DNA of 51,438 nucleotides, taken from Lachnospiraceae bacterium. Its GTDB lineage: Bacteria > Bacillota > Clostridia > Lachnospirales > Lachnospiraceae. The stretch lies in the NCBI GenBank assembly GCA_023663945.1, contig JAMPGL010000029.1:1-51438 (forward strand), written 5' to 3'. Positions 49,617 through 51,438 of the stretch are shown piece after piece. The translations under genes and the position numbers were made by a program. A model generated the notes under the pieces. That model searched no databases, was not told the DNA's origin, and saw nothing but the letters and a program-made list of their open reading frames with translations. Position 1 is the stretch's first letter. Every line of letters starts with the position of its first letter.

Positions 49617-50680
49617 ATGTACCATGACAGATTTAAGAAAAGCCATTATGAAGCGGGTTATAATTGGGGAAACCTGTTATATAAAAAGGGCATAAAAATA
49701 GGTAAAAACCTTACCTTTGGGCTGACAGAAGAACGCAGACTGTTTGCAGAAAAATGTCTGCCGGCCTATGGGAAATATTACCCCGAAATCTTAGATGAAA
49801 TCAGAGGCTTGGCAGACGGGCAAAAAGACAAATACGAAGATTTTTATACGTTTCTGTTAAGCATGTATTGCTTTGCGTATGATAATCACTGCACTTGTTT
49901 TGCATTCAAGGATAAGGATACTTCTTTTTTGGCAGGAACAGCGATTTTCTTGCTGCACTGGAAAAACTGTATGAGAATTGTCTGTATAAACTAAATGGAG
50001 TGTATGGATTTAACGGTAATACGACTGCTTTTATAGAAATGGAGGACGGGATAAATGAGCATGGTTTGGCTGTTGGCCTTACTTTCATATATCCCAAGAT
50101 GATAGGGGCAGGATTTAATTCTGGTATGCTGGTGCGTTATTTATTGGAAAAATGCAGAACTGTTGATGAGGTGATCAAAAGCTTGAATACACTCCCCATT
50201 GCTTCACAGCAAACACTGACTGTTTTGGACTGTTTTGGGGATTGTGCTGTCATAGAATGTAATTGTGCCCATGTTGAAGTGATAAAGCCAACGGAGAATG
50301 ACAGTTTTGTTGTAGCCGCGAACAGTTTTGTTTCCCCCAAAATGATAAAATACAATCACCATAACCCGGATAATTGGCATTCGGATGAAAGATATTCCGT
50401 TGCCTGTAATGCGTTGAAAGAAAATAAAAATCATTTTTCTTTTGAACTGGCTAAGGATATTTTATCGGGCAAATATGGTTTTATGTGTCAGTATGAAAGA
50501 AGCAAGGGAACAGACACGGTATGGTCAGTCATTTACGATACAAAGAATAAGAAGATTTTCAGGGCTGAGGGAAATCCATCACGAAAAAAGTATGTTGAAG
50601 ATACAAGAATGAAATTTTCAGCAACTATCAACGTATCACAGAAAGGAATTACAGCGGGAAAAACAGTGTGCAGACAATGA
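49617..50680 (+). pseudogene. C45 / acyltransferase-like Ntn-hydrolase, frameshifted
   Basis: The first frame (49617-49994) ends after losing register; the second continues to 50680. The reading GNSDFLAALEKLYENCLYKL, expected for this family, is restored if one A is added in GGAACAGCGAT near 49935-49941. Joined, the protein would have about 354 residues: EILDEIRGLADG, the nucleophile region NHCTCFAF, FNGNTTAFIEMEDGINEHGL, and SFVVAANSF. This is the C45 peptidase/acyl-CoA:6-APA acyltransferase-like group. Either the gene is recently dead or the base was lost in sequencing. Promoter and ribosome site are intact. Confidence 0.85.
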
Positions 50681-50833
50681 GAAAAAACAAAACGAGAAGA
50701 AACGCAAAATCGGGAATTGTTGCAAGTTTATTTTTTGCACAAAAAAGAAAAATTCATAAAAAATTTTGTTGCATTAGCCGAAATAAGAGAATAAAATGTA
50801 GGTAGGAAAGCGTGAATTTTTGAAGAAAAGCCA

Positions 50834-50861
50834 TGCTATAATCTGTAGGCAGATTATAGCA
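50834..50861 (+). promoter_or_regulatory. Palindromic promoter/operator of the toxin-antitoxin-like pair
   Basis: TGCTATAATCT (50834-50844) and AGATTATAGCA (50851-50861) form a perfect 11-bp inverted repeat. The left arm contains an extended -10 (TGC-TATAAT, 50834-50842), so a bound antitoxin would cover the promoter. The weak -35 supports an extended -10 type. Confidence 0.8.
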
Positions 50862-50886
50862 TTACTAACCAAAGGAGGTGTTTTTT

Positions 50887-51081
50887 ATGGCAACTTCAAG
50901 TATCACGAAAAATTTTGTCATTTCCGGCAAGGAGCAGGTGGAGATGTTTGTGGGTGCGATTGAAGAATCTGCCAAGAACCGTCCTGAGCGCACTCCCGTA
51001 GCAGCAAGGTTTGTCAGGGATGAAGCGGAATTGATAGAATTTTTAGAACAAAGGGAGAAAGTGAATGGGGGCAGAAGATAA
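50887..51081 (+). CDS. Putative antitoxin of a GNAT toxin-antitoxin pair
   Basis: The 64-residue protein (MATSSITKNFVISGKEQVEM ... DEAELIEFLEQREKVNG) has a strong AAAGGAGGTG site eight bases upstream of ATG 50887. Its start and size match small proteins that precede GNAT toxins in Clostridia, as I recall them. It overlaps the next gene by 17 bases. A palindrome over its promoter fits autorepression. No classic DNA-binding fold can be read with certainty. Confidence 0.75.
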   Translation: MATSSITKNFVISGKEQVEMFVGAIEESAKNRPERTPVAARFVRDEAELIEFLEQREKVNGGRR

Positions 51082-51438
51082 ATTTTTAGTTACCAACATT
51101 CGCCGTTATCTGGGCAGTGACAATCCAAAACTCGGAGAGAACAGGCTTATTCAAGAAATCTCCGAGTTTTCTTGTCCGATGAATCCGGATGTTGAACTTT
51201 TTTTAAAGAAAAATGCAATAGAATTTACAAAAAAGAATCAGTCAGTTACATACCTTGTATTTTCACTAAGCAGTATGAAATTAGTTGGTTACTTTACCAT
51301 TGCCTTAAAACCCCTGACCGTCAGGGGTGAAAAGGTAAGCAATACCACAAAAAGGAAGTTGCTGCGCGTCAGCGAACTGGATGAGAAATCGGATACATAT
51401 ACCATGTCAGCGTTTTTAATCGCACAGCTTGGGAAAAA
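51065..51438 (+). CDS. GNAT-like toxin, partial (3' end outside window)
   Basis: ATG 51065 lies inside the antitoxin gene. The 124 visible residues include ISEFSCPMNPDVELFLKKNA, IEFTKKNQSVTYLVFSLSSM, KLVGYFTIALKPLTVRGEKV and MSAFLIAQLGKN. This is the pattern of GNAT-domain proteins of the TacT-like toxin class, which acetylate aminoacyl-tRNA in characterised members. The acetyl-CoA loop should follow beyond the right edge. Overlap with the small upstream gene supports a toxin-antitoxin operon. Confidence 0.78.
   Translation, partial: MGAEDKFLVTNIRRYLGSDNPKLGENRLIQEISEFSCPMNPDVELFLKKNAIEFTKKNQSVTYLVFSLSSMKLVGYFTIALKPLTVRGEKVSNTTKRKLLRVSELDEKSDTYTMSAFLIAQLGK

Overview
The window looks like chromosome of a low-to-mid GC Clostridia bacterium, most likely a gut Lachnospiraceae. 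The reasons are strong AGGAGG-type ribosome sites, sigma-A promoters with 17-base spacers, an HrcA/CIRCE-controlled clpB, DUF4250, DUF4364 and DUF5722 family proteins, LytTR/GHKL two-component systems, and a compact arginine cluster with a bifunctional argJ. No rRNA, tRNA, CRISPR array or intact transposase was seen.

Layout. Bases 1-2010 are the eroded end of an accessory element: two unrecognised proteins, a 39-residue amphipathic peptide, and a chimera that fuses the start of another protein to the last third of a tyrosine integrase. Bases 2039-5062 hold clpB, with a CIRCE operator and a long structured leader, and a DUF4250 gene. Bases 5290-10160 are an amino-sugar PTS operon: a LicT/GlcT-type antiterminator whose own leader carries a RAT/terminator switch, a GlcNAc-type EIICB, nagB and nagA. 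A membrane-anchored D,D-carboxypeptidase follows. Bases 11657-18882 form a run of six closely spaced genes: chemoreceptor, GHKL kinase, LytTR regulator, PAS-GAF-GGDEF cyclase, NodB-type deacetylase and a membrane protein. Beside them lie a hemerythrin fused to a CheX-like domain and a transglutaminase-like protein. Bases 21633-28922 hold housekeeping genes: DUF362 ferredoxin-like protein, rarA, DUF5722, DUF4364, a YhcC-type radical SAM protein and NAD-malic enzyme.

Bases 29007-34003 are an accessory and decay zone. It holds a gutted degV, a TetR-ABC exporter operon, a DUF4160/DUF2442 pair, a nucleotidyltransferase whose HEPN partner is truncated, and another small truncated gene. Bases 33955-35912 are a YtrA-type GntR/ABC operon with a clear operator. 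The most striking structure is at 35874-40328. Two 368-bp direct repeats, differing at four positions, each carry a complete DUF1294 gene and the tail of the ABC permease gene. They bracket an AT-rich cassette with an AgrA/AgrC-like two-component system and an unrecognised 413-residue protein. Bases 40377-47450 are arginine biosynthesis: argG divergent from argC, a ProX-like deacylase, a GNAT, argJ, argB and argD, with ARG-box-like sites between the two promoters. The end holds an orphan solute-binding protein, a small DMT transporter, a frameshifted C45-type peptidase and a toxin-antitoxin-like pair whose GNAT toxin runs off the window.

Recurring themes are internal deletions that leave only the two ends of a gene (integrase chimera, degV, HEPN, a small antitoxin-like gene), short tandem repeats between genes, and related intergenic hairpins.
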